Positions 39,901 through 46,986 of a stretch of DNA of 46,986 nucleotides are shown one piece after another. The stretch is from a virus. Each line of letters begins with the position of its first letter. The first letter of the stretch is position 1. The stretch lies in the IMG/VR virus record IMGVR_UViG_3300027917_000067, positions 1 through 46,986 of that record. One strand, given 5' to 3'. Below the pieces are notes generated by a model, which saw only the letters and a list, made by a program, of their open reading frames with translations, did not search any database and was not told the DNA's origin. The position numbers were made by a program, and so were the translations under genes.

Positions 39901-42738
39901 AGCACTTCCTAATGCTGGGTCTAAATTAGAATGCATTTGACGAATAGTTTTTAAGATAGCGTTCATTTGATGTTCTAATTGTCTATCTCTATTTCTACCT
40001 CTTGATACTACAAAATTACCTACAACATTTAATGCTGTATCTGCATCCATAAATACATCAGCAAATTCTGCATTTGTATCAAATATATTTTTCAATCCAT
40101 TAGGACCAGCAGCAGTTCTAATTGCATTATGTAAGTCTAAAAATCTAAATGCATCTGTTAATGTTTCAGTAGAGTAGTCTACTTGTTGTCTAATTTCATT
40201 TAATTTTAAACGACCATTAAGTTCACCTAATCCTTGTTTATAGGTTGCTAATAGTTCTTGCATTTTACCGCTATCAAATTTATCACCAGTTAATTCCCAA
40301 GGAGTGCTGGATTTTGTATGTACACCTTCTGAAGTAATTAGGTTTACTAATTCATTGTATCCATCAATAGCCGCTTCTGTTCTAGCATCTAATTGTTTAC
40401 GTTGTTCTCCTGATAATTTGATACGAATTTGTCTAAATTCTATACGTGAGCTATTAGGTATCTTAGTATACAATCCTACATCTCCAAATACATCAGCTAA
40501 ATTAGTAGCATTAACATCTAATAAATCTCTTAACTCATTAATAAATACAGCATTTGCATCATTAAATCTATCATAGACATCTAAACGAGTCATTAATCCT
40601 TCTTTATCAGCACTTTTAACAAATCTATTTTTTTCAGCTTTTGTTAATTCACTCCAAACTTTAAATCGTCTTTCTTTTTTAGATTTTAATATTTCTGTTT
40701 CGTGAGCCGCACGTTTGATGTTTGTAGATTCTTGGTGTATAATCTCATTATAAATACTTTCATACTGAGAATCATTTTTAATTTGATTATTTTCTTTTGG
40801 TTTTACATCTAAACTTTTTACAGTAGTAAATCCTACATTACCTTTTCCACCTGCAATTACCATATCGTGAATACTATTTAAGGTTTCTAAATTTTCTGGT
40901 GTTTGATTACGTACAATAGAAGGTATTTCAGTTTCAATTAACGCTTTAACATAAATATTAGACCATTCAGGACTATTCTTCATAGAAGTACCAAATGCAT
41001 TCATTAATTGTTCTTGTGCTAATAATTTTTTAGGAAATTCTCCGTGAGCTTTAAACCCTAATACTTGCATTCCTTCATAACTACCATTAATATTTTTATA
41101 TTGTAGTTCTTTTCCGTGTTTCATTAAAAATGCACCAGTCATAAAACTAATTAATTTATCTTCAAATGGTATATTTGGATTTAAGAATACTTCATTCATA
41201 CCACCCATTGTATAACCACCTAATACCATTCTAGGAGTAGATTGTAATATATCTTTTCCAAACTCAGCTACAAACTTCTTTCTCCATTGACCTTGTACTT
41301 GTCTATTTAAATCTCTTAATGCATCACGCATAATAATTGTTGCATCTTCTTTTTGTTGTAATGCTTTTTTACCACGTGATTTGTTCATTATAATATCTCT
41401 AAATGTTTGCGTAGAAGCCGCTTCATCATCTATTCTATTCCATAATGGATGTTTCTTTACAAAATTCTTTAAGTCTAATGCAATAGGACCACCTGTATAT
41501 GCATCATCTTTAATGTTTGCTAATAAATTATATTGGTCATAAATCGCTTGTTGTCCTTTTTTAGTAGTAACATCAATTGTAGAAGAATGGTTTTTACTAG
41601 CTTTTAATATACGTTCTATACGTTGCGCACCATTACCACGCATTAATGGTAACATACCACCTCTAACACCGCCAGGAACAAATCTTACTGCACCTAATAA
41701 ATGTCCCATCATAAGTGCGTGTTTTGTTGTTCCGCCAAAATCAGCTTCTACTTCATCGCCTGTAACAAACTTACCACCTAATACATCAATTCCGTGCATT
41801 AAATTTTCTACACCAGCAAACAATAACGCTTCTTCACCTAAATGACCATATAGGTTTGCGACTTTACCGCCTTGTTGCATCATATTAAATGGAATAAATC
41901 TATGTAAATTTTGTGCAATAAGTGATTGCATACTAGTAATAGGAACACCATCAACCGCTTTCCAAGCATCTTTTACAATAGAATTAATTGCTTTTTCTGC
42001 TACACCTTTATCAATTCTAAATCCTTTTTGCATAGCCAAATCATCTATCATTTTATAAGCGTTATCCATAATTTGTTTTGAAAACTCATTACGCTTTGTT
42101 ACTGTTTGAAACGCTCCATCAAATCCTTTAATAGGATTAATTAATGCAGGGTCTAATACGTGTTTTTTAAATGATTCAATGATGTCATCAGTTTTACTAA
42201 TACCATCTGCTAATTCTCCTTTTTTACCAAATTTTATAGCACCTTTCTTTGATAAAACATTTTCAATATCTTTAGTAATACTTTTTGCAACGTTAGTAGC
42301 ACTTTTTTGTCCAGCAAATGCTCTACCTACACCACGCATAACCTGTGCACCATATTTAAATGGTACTAAAAATCCAGCTGCACTACCTACCGCTTGTCCT
42401 AATTTACCACCTAAACTATCAGATGCACCTTCTGCTGGGTCCCAATCACTCACGGCACTTGGTATTCCTCCTAATGCTAAATCTACAAATGATTCTCCAG
42501 CTTCTCTACCAAAGTCCCATAATCCAGAACCAAGGTTTTCAAACATATTCTTTTCATCTACTTCAATACGTCTAGCACCAATCATACCACCAGATTGTTG
42601 TACAGGTGTTTGACCTATAGGAGAACTAGGTATCTGTGTAGGTGTTTGTGTAGAAATTCCTTTTAAATTATCTTCAAATTGTTTTTCTACTTTTTGTTCT
42701 AAGTTTAAGCCTTTTCTTAACTCACTTAAATCTGGCAT
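33904..42738 (-). CDS. Giant virion protein with DFDID motif, putative virion RNA polymerase (2944 aa)
   Basis: The largest gene, one uninterrupted frame. Seen: D-F-D-I-D at residues 2123-2127 in R-A-A-E-G-D-F-D-I-D-T-V-N-Y-W-W, preceded by V-E-R2083-N-P-H-T-K-P. The spacing (R-x-P, about 40 residues, then D-x-D-x-D) parallels the catalytic barrel of cellular RNA polymerase beta-prime (N-R-A-P ... N-A-D-F-D-G-D). About 320 residues earlier, W-L-T-F-T-S-A-S-K1804-Q-I-G-A could be the lysine-bearing barrel. Known: crAss-like phage phi14:2 gp66, a virion RNA polymerase, has the same DFDID loop. The N-terminus (about 90-130) is hydrophobic and glycine-rich; the rest is helical and charged. Inferred: a packaged polymerase that enters the cell and transcribes early genes. 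Alternative: a giant multifunctional ejection protein without polymerase activity. Virion membership is inferred from its neighbours. Confidence 0.6.
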   Translation of the reverse strand: MPDLSELRKGLNLEQKVEKQFEDNLKGISTQTPTQIPSSPIGQTPVQQSGGMIGARRIEVDEKNMFENLGSGLWDFGREAGESFVDLALGGIPSAVSDWDPAEGASDSLGGKLGQAVGSAAGFLVPFKYGAQVMRGVGRAFAGQKSATNVAKSITKDIENVLSKKGAIKFGKKGELADGISKTDDIIESFKKHVLDPALINPIKGFDGAFQTVTKRNEFSKQIMDNAYKMIDDLAMQKGFRIDKGVAEKAINSIVKDAWKAVDGVPITSMQSLIAQNLHRFIPFNMMQQGGKVANLYGHLGEEALLFAGVENLMHGIDVLGGKFVTGDEVEADFGGTTKHALMMGHLLGAVRFVPGGVRGGMLPLMRGNGAQRIERILKASKNHSSTIDVTTKKGQQAIYDQYNLLANIKDDAYTGGPIALDLKNFVKKHPLWNRIDDEAASTQTFRDIIMNKSRGKKALQQKEDATIIMRDALRDLNRQVQGQWRKKFVAEFGKDILQSTPRMVLGGYTMGGMNEVFLNPNIPFEDKLISFMTGAFLMKHGKELQYKNINGSYEGMQVLGFKAHGEFPKKLLAQEQLMNAFGTSMKNSPEWSNIYVKALIETEIPSIVRNQTPENLETLNSIHDMVIAGGKGNVGFTTVKSLDVKPKENNQIKNDSQYESIYNEIIHQESTNIKRAAHETEILKSKKERRFKVWSELTKAEKNRFVKSADKEGLMTRLDVYDRFNDANAVFINELRDLLDVNATNLADVFGDVGLYTKIPNSSRIEFRQIRIKLSGEQRKQLDARTEAAIDGYNELVNLITSEGVHTKSSTPWELTGDKFDSGKMQELLATYKQGLGELNGRLKLNEIRQQVDYSTETLTDAFRFLDLHNAIRTAAGPNGLKNIFDTNAEFADVFMDADTALNVVGNFVVSRGRNRDRQLEHQMNAILKTIRQMHSNLDPALGSASTKTITQEQARFVINTLENVGIHAFSGVLKRNNSSLSITEMGKQVAQRYNIERLRNSTKNNGERIDVEDIGVLQALEDFGITKNFTLRSVSRVLFDVKTEGWLDKANTDGIEATIESLKQQGVTENNVGILDALLSMQKLVERGTLKANEAPGFFDDVLAALQGIIRPYEINPVNSKGEPVRKIDGKDVISGAGVLNRSGGNKYETGITPAKLLELKNHIETIRTEGLTNETQRFINDITESIARTENMTNKRFRLLILNLMGQGSRFNYKSATEVYTLAQELKLYNPKGDKKFADEDWSAETIKEYSEKLVNRLNRNFKDENKAIDEVLRNDKFFEKDFPEPKDVKLTDILNKYDFAEGSRFKLPPEAGRTTADHVQYMQRILEDVYNKDYDLFIKDFQKDLGKAKIVDRDNAPKEIDIQEATIALSQFIQTKNKQIKVVRYDWNGQENKNVLTSEDLIQEPIVVQILRGAQSEFGKEVNILQGKGINDKGNRQTLSDAGLRNNALENLFQGTYASIDKAFAISDIFKTKEQIEWESVNSFNPDVNANQSFIAFRWGKQEYAYLIKSDKINLDAIANNYVKMLDARLKANKDVNIDRNKLLEEVNIKEISEGVYEWNIGNDTTLATENMHKVMNDLIYDRIIGQRYWNENMRTFEGKNLNGLLKRASLFNNISAVSQTDALIKMHLNALKRKGPRGKYEITFEGKEDVIEVLSDLANTKKRWKQVTVADEVIDGIDVKNSVIEQIRQDIAELKAENKTLGDKAEKEFNELIDSKKFSDASDVNGITFVSEKVYKALAYLAGETDFTRVGGIKPIILGTGANQQLFVNKTAMVNNPRIKSIFDANQDVAWLTFTSASKQIGASREINLLRAEDVLKPGFVIDNAFKQTILPENINIISTKKSKEYATLSINHTSHLNTKESRKAYYLQYVEPKVTKIKQAISDFKDPSKSNWTKAYFKSLMNQRAETRLSLGQEMLSSEGIMAAFARNNVLPTIMTRQWENMIKNNLVDDMFKIKTVGGNAVLSPTDFGVKDIYSGERLKNTLIVGEKIYNFGEAEIPYLDGLKPIDWKNENVNLIQRVKGDYDKVIDVFASENSKIKQALEKEGINQNSSLNDLQQAVYKLGKGKGEYQVALAVERNPHTKPSSVMVVGLKGFLSKDMSNQFNLNSVDVKRAAEGDFDIDTVNYWWNSNKNTLSEYVKGREMIQDSQPLPKEGGLMNYEGLQNTAESIQKYMAYEQNAMYLRGSLMNANRIVQYFLSNQTTRKQKFIDSETGKSARVVFEFGEGANKRYITIRQGASLKKVYQKIADYNQAILDYENGYNRNKFSDKQSIMDDIFFNAKDGFFVQAKLITTRQKVQGKQIETSELTRLENAKIDSKDKEIITKALIRPYEQILKLSNKIYKDGESKSVGWRDLVSQAEEFNYAMNRAQYYANNLNGKKWNSQDIDYFGGFAQDARLTNTSKTSENFMHHDRVLAEIMHMKNIQFRPVGRKDKSETIPFADEIAELTNMPINDMGEAIAQFNSNFKNDARSIQVANEIQNRIDKLKRIRSKQASIKGQGNYDSYNYYDRQINKLIKAKDGILNNLVIYKPGMDKKGFPITNKDYDAIRNARIKSEVFEEKTNLKKDALTKEEFDAVVKRVDKDLQDKGMQIDTVRDSDMINTLALMEGFGFYGYKVGAEIGFAKNEGQYKYIESKIREIKQDYNAAWQEFFAKDKVRWRTENEIKDWFYNQIDSFLQGLDSQQQTWFMLRLMTPEMDTSRLVNYNGSFFFKPTTTNVEKFINLGLGYMIDSQTNSASMVKFDTMQVDAFVKGIGRSYEYVYNRLHNRETDIKALNEATGKDVEHSFFVEPFEIATGHSKAELVDAFYPGTASKMREQMEFSKLDEYSRLQSMFGVGMIRDIITNGKELQLPTHVITRMSMYGRHMQLNGIEGLRRAQEMDDALFLYQKDKGSIFNTSDTMSGGSYNGVDNLGRKKYGNEQAKPEDVANRHIDELKRNC

Positions 42739-42741
42739 TTA

Positions 42742-43977
42742 CTACCATCCTCTCCATAATTTATTGTATGCTGGTTTTATTTCTTGTTTCTTATTTTCTA
42801 GCACATCTAATGTTGTTTCTAATAATAATTTTTCAAGATTGTGCTGTTCTTGCATTTCAGGTCCATAAATATTTCCATTGCTCATATCACTTGTTAATCC
42901 AATACTTTCATTATAATCAATGTATTTATTATGTTGACTTACTTCTTGTTGAATTTCTTTATTTAAATCTTTTAAAGCATTTTGACTTTTACGTATTTCA
43001 TAGTTAATAATATCCATTTGCCCTTTTAATGCATTAAATTTTGTTTTATCATCTGCGTCATAAGGTACAGTCATTTCATCTATTTTTACAGCCCATTCAT
43101 TTAAATAAGGTATTCCTTTTACAATTTGTTGTTTACGTGCTAACATATTAGCTTCGCTATTATCTAAATTAATAAATTGCATCATAGATTCAGAATCTAA
43201 GGTGTTTAATACGCCTTCTAACGTTATTTCTTCGCTTTTATCTGGTTGTAGTATATTTGACTCGTCTGCACCTAGTAATGACTCATCTAATATCATATCT
43301 TTAAGTCCACTTATTTGGTCTTGTAAAATATTAAAATCAAAATCACCTAGTTCTACTTGTTGTAATTCTGCAGTCAATCTATTATATCCATCTCTAAATT
43401 GTTTTCCATCATTATAATTAGTCAATGCAGTTCCAGTTGCTTGTTCCCATTGTCCATATAAAATATCTAATTCACCAGTAGCACTTCCACCACCTTTAAT
43501 TAATTTGTCTATCACACGCATTTGTGTAATCAAATTGTCTGCTGCTGCAACATCCATTGTAATTGGTTTGCCTGTTGCTGTGTCAGTAAATACAAAGTCT
43601 CCATTACCAGTTAAACTTTCTATCATTGCTTTTTTATTTTTATCAGATATAGCACCATCTTCATCTAAAAAGCTACTATACCAACCATCAAAAGTAGTAT
43701 TCCATACAGTTTTTGCTTCTGAACCCCAATTCGTTAATGCTACTTGTGCTAATCCTTTTGCTCTATTAATAAATCGTTCTTCTTTTTTAGCTAACAATTC
43801 TTCTTGTTGTAATCCTAATTGTTCTCTTTTAAAAGCAAGTTCTTTGTCAAATCGTTCTTCTTGTTGCGCCATTTGTAATGCTCTTAATGATGCTTCTGTT
43901 TTAGCGTCTTCTCTTCTAGCACGACTTTCCATCATATAGTTTAATGTTCTAAATATATTTGCGTATTCTACAGCCAT
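42742..43977 (-). CDS. Internal virion-like coiled-coil protein (411 aa)
   Basis: The N-terminal 75 residues form a Q/E/R-rich coiled coil (A-S-L-R-A-L-Q-M-A-Q-Q-E-E-R-F-D; E-L-L-A-K-K-E-E-R). The centre is mixed. The C-terminus has further helices (I-R-K-S-Q-N-A-L-K-D-L-N-K-E-I-Q). It ends 3 nt before the start of the giant gene. The layout and position fit a core or ejection protein; no enzymatic motif is seen. Confidence 0.55.
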   Translation of the reverse strand: MAVEYANIFRTLNYMMESRARREDAKTEASLRALQMAQQEERFDKELAFKREQLGLQQEELLAKKEERFINRAKGLAQVALTNWGSEAKTVWNTTFDGWYSSFLDEDGAISDKNKKAMIESLTGNGDFVFTDTATGKPITMDVAAADNLITQMRVIDKLIKGGGSATGELDILYGQWEQATGTALTNYNDGKQFRDGYNRLTAELQQVELGDFDFNILQDQISGLKDMILDESLLGADESNILQPDKSEEITLEGVLNTLDSESMMQFINLDNSEANMLARKQQIVKGIPYLNEWAVKIDEMTVPYDADDKTKFNALKGQMDIINYEIRKSQNALKDLNKEIQQEVSQHNKYIDYNESIGLTSDMSNGNIYGPEMQEQHNLEKLLLETTLDVLENKKQEIKPAYNKLWRGW

Positions 43978-43987
43978 TGTTTATCCT

Positions 43988-44497
43988 TTAAAATAATACT
44001 TCCCAAAAACTATCTCTTTTTGATAAATTTTGATTTTGTCTTTTTAATAATTTTTTCTGATTTTCAATAGAAGCTAATGTACTAATTTCATATTCATCTG
44101 CTGCTGCAAATCCAGCATCTCTTGTTCGTTCTAGTTGTACATATTGAGATTGAAATGCTCGGTCCATTTTATCAGTTAAAAAATCCATTTCTGATTCTAT
44201 TGCACCTACATTAGCAAATTTATTTAAATCCAATGTTTGTTCCATTGTTCTACCAATGCCTTCCCATTGTGTACCAGATTCTATTCCAGCTTGTTCAAAA
44301 CTAAATCTAAATTCGTCTTCAGCAACTTCACGCTGTGCTTGTGCAGTATCTTTTGTAAATCCTAATGCATCATTTAAAAATTCTATTTGTATATTGTTAG
44401 AAGCTATTTGCGCTCTATTTGCACTTGCTTCAGCACCAGCTCCGCTTAATATACTATATGCTGATAATCCTAATTGTGCTATTGAATATGGGTCCAT
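43988..44497 (-). CDS. Internal virion-like protein (169 aa)
   Basis: Starts M-D-P-Y-S-I-A-Q-L-G-L-S-A-Y-S-I-L-S-G-A-G-A-E, a short hydrophobic alanine/glycine-rich segment, followed by long amphipathic helices (A-Q-A-Q-R-E-V-A-E-D-E-F-R-F). The plan recalls small internal core proteins such as T7 gp14 (similar length, hydrophobic N-terminus), but sequence similarity cannot be claimed. Overlaps its upstream gene by 1 nt (TAATG). Confidence 0.55.
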   Translation of the reverse strand: MDPYSIAQLGLSAYSILSGAGAEASANRAQIASNNIQIEFLNDALGFTKDTAQAQREVAEDEFRFSFEQAGIESGTQWEGIGRTMEQTLDLNKFANVGAIESEMDFLTDKMDRAFQSQYVQLERTRDAGFAAADEYEISTLASIENQKKLLKRQNQNLSKRDSFWEVLF

Positions 44498-45861
44498 TAT
44501 TCTACCTCGTCTTCCATAGTATATATTTGACTTGCATTTGCATCTACATTAAATAATTGTAAATTTTCATCTACAATACCAGCTTTCTTTAATAATTCTT
44601 GTTCTTCGCTATATTCTTCTATAAATGGATTAATATTATCTCTATTTTTATAACGTTTCCACATAGAATTATCACCGTAAAAATCTCCTAAATCTAATCC
44701 TTTTTCTTTACCAGTATATGTTGGAGTACCTTGTGGTAGTTGTTGTCTTTCTGTTTCACTTAAACTACCCATTAACATTGTATCTATTTCAGCCCAAGGT
44801 GCATATACTTTATCTGTACCAGCCATCATTTGAAATGTTCCATCACCAGCAAACAACCATCTTGTATTAATTTGGTATGGACCTAAATCAAACCCTAACC
44901 CAGCTTCATTCTCTCTAATAATCATTTCTCTATCAGCCGATTCTGCTGTACGAATATAAGGAGCAACATCTTCCCAAGCCATATTATCGCTAATCTTATT
45001 ATAATAAGGTTTCATAAATTGTTGTATTTCTTTTATACGAGCTGTTTGTTCTTTTGTTCTTGCGCCTTTTTTAATACTTACTAAGTCTTTATATTCTGCA
45101 TAAGTTTCAGTAAATTCAGTCTTTTCTGTATCAGTAAGTCCTACCATAGATGTTAAATCTGCATCATAGTTTGCACTATCTGGACTAAATTTATCTTGTA
45201 TTAATTTGTCTACGACTTCAGACTTAGAAGACCATTTATCTAAACCATAACTCTTTGTTGACCTATCTGCTTGATAAATAATTTGTCCAGCTTTGTATGC
45301 ATCTTCTTCACGTAATACTTTAGCCGCTTTTACTCCATAATATCCTGTACCTAATATAGGTTGTGTTTCTCCTGATTTATATGTCCATCCACTACCTTTA
45401 GGCAATACAGGTTGTTCGTCTATTTCTCCATTAATAAATTGTTGCATTTTATTTGTTTGATAAGTTTGAGCTAAAGCTCTCATGTCAGCGGCATCGTATT
45501 TTGTTTTACCTATTTGCCAAGATTCCATACCTACTTCACTCAATTTATTTTTACCTTCAAAAACATCCATAAGTGTTACTTTATCATATACAACTGTTCC
45601 ATTAGCTTTTTCTTCAGCAATTGCAACACCTTTTTCTACTTCACGCATACGCTCTTTTTCTTGGCGTCTTGCGTCCATAAAGTTAACTACTTCACCTAAA
45701 GCAGTAATATTACGTTGCTTTTGATTTTCGTTGGCATAGATATTTTCTACAGCCATTTTACCCATTTGTTCTTGCATCATAGCATCATACATAGACGCTT
45801 TTTGCATACCTGAATATGTTGCTTTTCTTCTAACTGCTGATTTGATAGGAGCTTTAGCCAT
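44497..45861 (-). CDS. Virion protein with lysozyme / transglycosylase-like segment (454 aa)
   Basis: Residues about 300-335 read Y-I-R-T-A-E307-S-A-D-R-E ... G-F-D-L-G-P-Y-Q-I-N-T-R-W. The E-S-x pair followed by G-x-x-Q-I-N is the pattern of lytic transglycosylase and goose-lysozyme-like domains, in which the first Glu is catalytic. The rest is helical with E/Q/K-rich stretches. Such domains in internal virion proteins open a hole in peptidoglycan during DNA entry. The domain is judged by eye and is less certain than the endolysin call. Confidence 0.55.
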   Translation of the reverse strand: MAKAPIKSAVRRKATYSGMQKASMYDAMMQEQMGKMAVENIYANENQKQRNITALGEVVNFMDARRQEKERMREVEKGVAIAEEKANGTVVYDKVTLMDVFEGKNKLSEVGMESWQIGKTKYDAADMRALAQTYQTNKMQQFINGEIDEQPVLPKGSGWTYKSGETQPILGTGYYGVKAAKVLREEDAYKAGQIIYQADRSTKSYGLDKWSSKSEVVDKLIQDKFSPDSANYDADLTSMVGLTDTEKTEFTETYAEYKDLVSIKKGARTKEQTARIKEIQQFMKPYYNKISDNMAWEDVAPYIRTAESADREMIIRENEAGLGFDLGPYQINTRWLFAGDGTFQMMAGTDKVYAPWAEIDTMLMGSLSETERQQLPQGTPTYTGKEKGLDLGDFYGDNSMWKRYKNRDNINPFIEEYSEEQELLKKAGIVDENLQLFNVDANASQIYTMEDEVE

Positions 45862-45887
45862 AAATAATCCTAAAGTTTTTTATACTT

Positions 45888-45916
45888 AATATAATACTTT
45901 TATTGTCTATAATCAA
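45888..45916 (-). promoter_or_regulatory. Sigma70-like promoter, leftward (candidate)
   Basis: On the leftward strand TTGATT (45916-45911), 17 nt, then TATATT (45893-45888), in the only clear gap (45862-45920) of this arm. It would drive the lysozyme-like, internal and giant protein genes. AT-rich sequence makes chance matches common. Confidence 0.42.
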
Positions 45917-45920
45917 CATT

Positions 45921-46214
45921 TTATCTTGCCCTTGCCTGTACAAATCTTTTTTGTTTATTTGTATCGTCTTGAGGTCGTCCAGAAGATAAATTTATCCATC
46001 TTCCATCATGTTTAATAAGTTGCTCTACTTTATTATAGTTTTCTTTATTAACAATATACACAATATCACCATCTTGTCCATCTATATCATTTGGTATTTG
46101 TTCTACAAAGCGTGATTGTTTTTGATAATAATGATGATTTCTTCTACGCTCCATTCTATCTTCGCCACCTTGATAGCTAGATAATCTATTATTGTTTTCT
46201 GTTTGTCTTGCCAT
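45921..46214 (-). CDS. Hypothetical virion-associated protein (97 aa)
   Basis: Polar and basic N-terminus (M-E-R-R-R-N-H-H-Y-Y-Q-K-Q-S), then D-G-Q-D-G-D-I-V-Y-I-V-N-K (a strand typical of 'G-D-x-x-Y' fibre-head domains) and R-W-I-N-L-S-S-G-R. Probably a small tail or fibre-junction protein. The start overlaps the previous stop (TAATG). Confidence 0.52.
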   Translation of the reverse strand: MARQTENNNRLSSYQGGEDRMERRRNHHYYQKQSRFVEQIPNDIDGQDGDIVYIVNKENYNKVEQLIKHDGRWINLSSGRPQDDTNKQKRFVQARAR

Positions 46215-46986
46215 TATTTTACACTCTTTTGTCTATATACTATAGTAATATCATTGACTTCAAAGTTTTGTCTTACCGCACCCGCAGATGCTTCTGTAAG
46301 TTGAATACTGATACTTTTTACATTATTGTTATCTATTGGGCTTGTATATAGCTCTATAACGCTCCAATCGCTACTACTAGGTATATTTGTAATAGCATTT
46401 CCATCAGCATCTCTAAATACACCACTATAACTATTAGAACTATCTACTGCATATTGAGGCAACACATTAGTTGTTTCATAGTCTATATCATTAATAACGC
46501 CGCCTTTGTAAGTAATTTCTACTTTATAAATCTTTTTTCTTGATTGATTACCAAAATTAAAAAACTTTGTTTTCATATCCATTGTAGCAATACTAGAAGT
46601 AGGTGTTACTGAATATTTTTGTAATGTAGTTTTAGCAACATCACTTTCATAGCCATATATTAAATCATTATTCCAATCATTTATCAAATTGGTTTTATCT
46701 TCAGCATTGATTTGACTATCTCCTTTTACCCAAGAAGCGCTTACTAAATCATAAATTAATATATCTCCACTATCTGTATCAGAACTATCTACGCCACGAA
46801 CAAAAATAACTTGTTTTGAATCTGGTAAATATCCTACACTTGTTTTTCCTTTAGAATAAAAACTATCCCAAGTTTCTTCAGATACATTGCGTACACCTTC
46901 AGTAATAAATAGTTCGTTAACTGAGCGACCATTGTACATATATACTCCGTGTTCATTACACCATACTATACCATAATCTGTTTCAC
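46214..46986 (-). CDS. Tail protein, tail-tube B / stabilisation-like, N-terminus beyond right edge
   Basis: The frame stays open from the in-frame ATG at 46939 to base 46986, reading E-T-D-Y-G-I-V-W-C-N-E-H-G-V-Y before that methionine, so the true start is outside the window. The G-I-V-W-x-N-x-x-G-V-Y-x-Y-N-G element belongs to beta-propeller-type phage tail proteins (P22 gp10 and T7 gp12-like). The C-terminal part is beta-rich (I-Y-K-V-E-I-T-Y-K-G-G; S-I-S-I-Q-L-T-E-A). It would form the tail nozzle or close the portal. The family call is moderate because most of the protein is missing. Confidence 0.6.
   Translation of the reverse strand, partial: ETDYGIVWCNEHGVYMYNGRSVNELFITEGVRNVSEETWDSFYSKGKTSVGYLPDSKQVIFVRGVDSSDTDSGDILIYDLVSASWVKGDSQINAEDKTNLINDWNNDLIYGYESDVAKTTLQKYSVTPTSSIATMDMKTKFFNFGNQSRKKIYKVEITYKGGVINDIDYETTNVLPQYAVDSSNSYSGVFRDADGNAITNIPSSSDWSVIELYTSPIDNNNVKSISIQLTEASAGAVRQNFEVNDITIVYRQKSVK

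Noticed and set aside
33904-42738. T7-like or N4-like single-subunit RNA polymerase
   Set aside because: I could not find the R-x3-K-x6-7-Y-G helix and associated motifs in order; the DFDID arrangement fits the two-barrel type better.

Overview
The window is part of the genome of a strongly AT-rich, tailed double-stranded DNA bacteriophage. It holds a large terminase, portal, scaffold, major capsid protein, fibres, holin and endolysin, plus a phage-type recombination and replication set. I see no tape-measure gene. Instead there are several large helical or low-complexity virion proteins, including one of 2944 aa, which fits a short-tailed (podovirus-like) particle that ejects internal proteins. 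The fibre and structural proteins resemble those of marine phages, but the host cannot be read from the sequence. No integrase, repressor, tRNA, CRISPR array, DNA polymerase or primase is visible, so a lytic phage that borrows the host replisome is likely.

Layout. Bases 1-16722 are transcribed leftward. In order of transcription they hold a small basic peptide and a 87-aa protein, terminase small subunit, a zinc-ribbon phosphoesterase, three small proteins, terminase large subunit, holin, a peptidoglycan-binding-like protein, M15 endolysin, two tiny basic peptides, portal, scaffold, major capsid protein, head-tail adaptor proteins, and fibres. The last fibre gene runs off the left edge. Bases 16862-31131 are transcribed rightward (the presumed early region). 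They hold regulators and helicase-associated-domain proteins, then a Cas4-like nuclease, Sak3-type annealing protein and SSB-like protein, many small unknowns (several zinc-ribbon-like), a DUF932 protein, a radical SAM protein, an adenine methyltransferase, a DnaB-type helicase and a RuvC-like resolvase. Bases 31199-46986 are again leftward: two giant virion proteins, a lysozyme-like virion protein, other internal proteins, and a tail protein whose 5' end lies beyond the right edge. The two leftward arms would form one late block if the molecule is circular or circularly permuted, with a missing segment joining the two edges.

Main points of interest. (1) The 2944-aa protein carries the motif DFDID at residues 2123-2127, about 40 residues after an R-N-P element. 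This arrangement is typical of double-psi-beta-barrel RNA polymerases and was described for the virion RNA polymerase of crAss-like phages. I propose that it is a virion-packaged RNA polymerase. (2) Three gaps in the early region (17659-18223, 22950-23216 and 24995-25330) contain dense, mutually compatible perfect stems and look like structured non-coding RNAs. (3) An 18-nt sequence occurs once before the recombination/replication module and once, inverted, directly after its last stop codon. Genes are tightly packed, and many junctions are TAATG or ATGA overlaps, indicating translational coupling.
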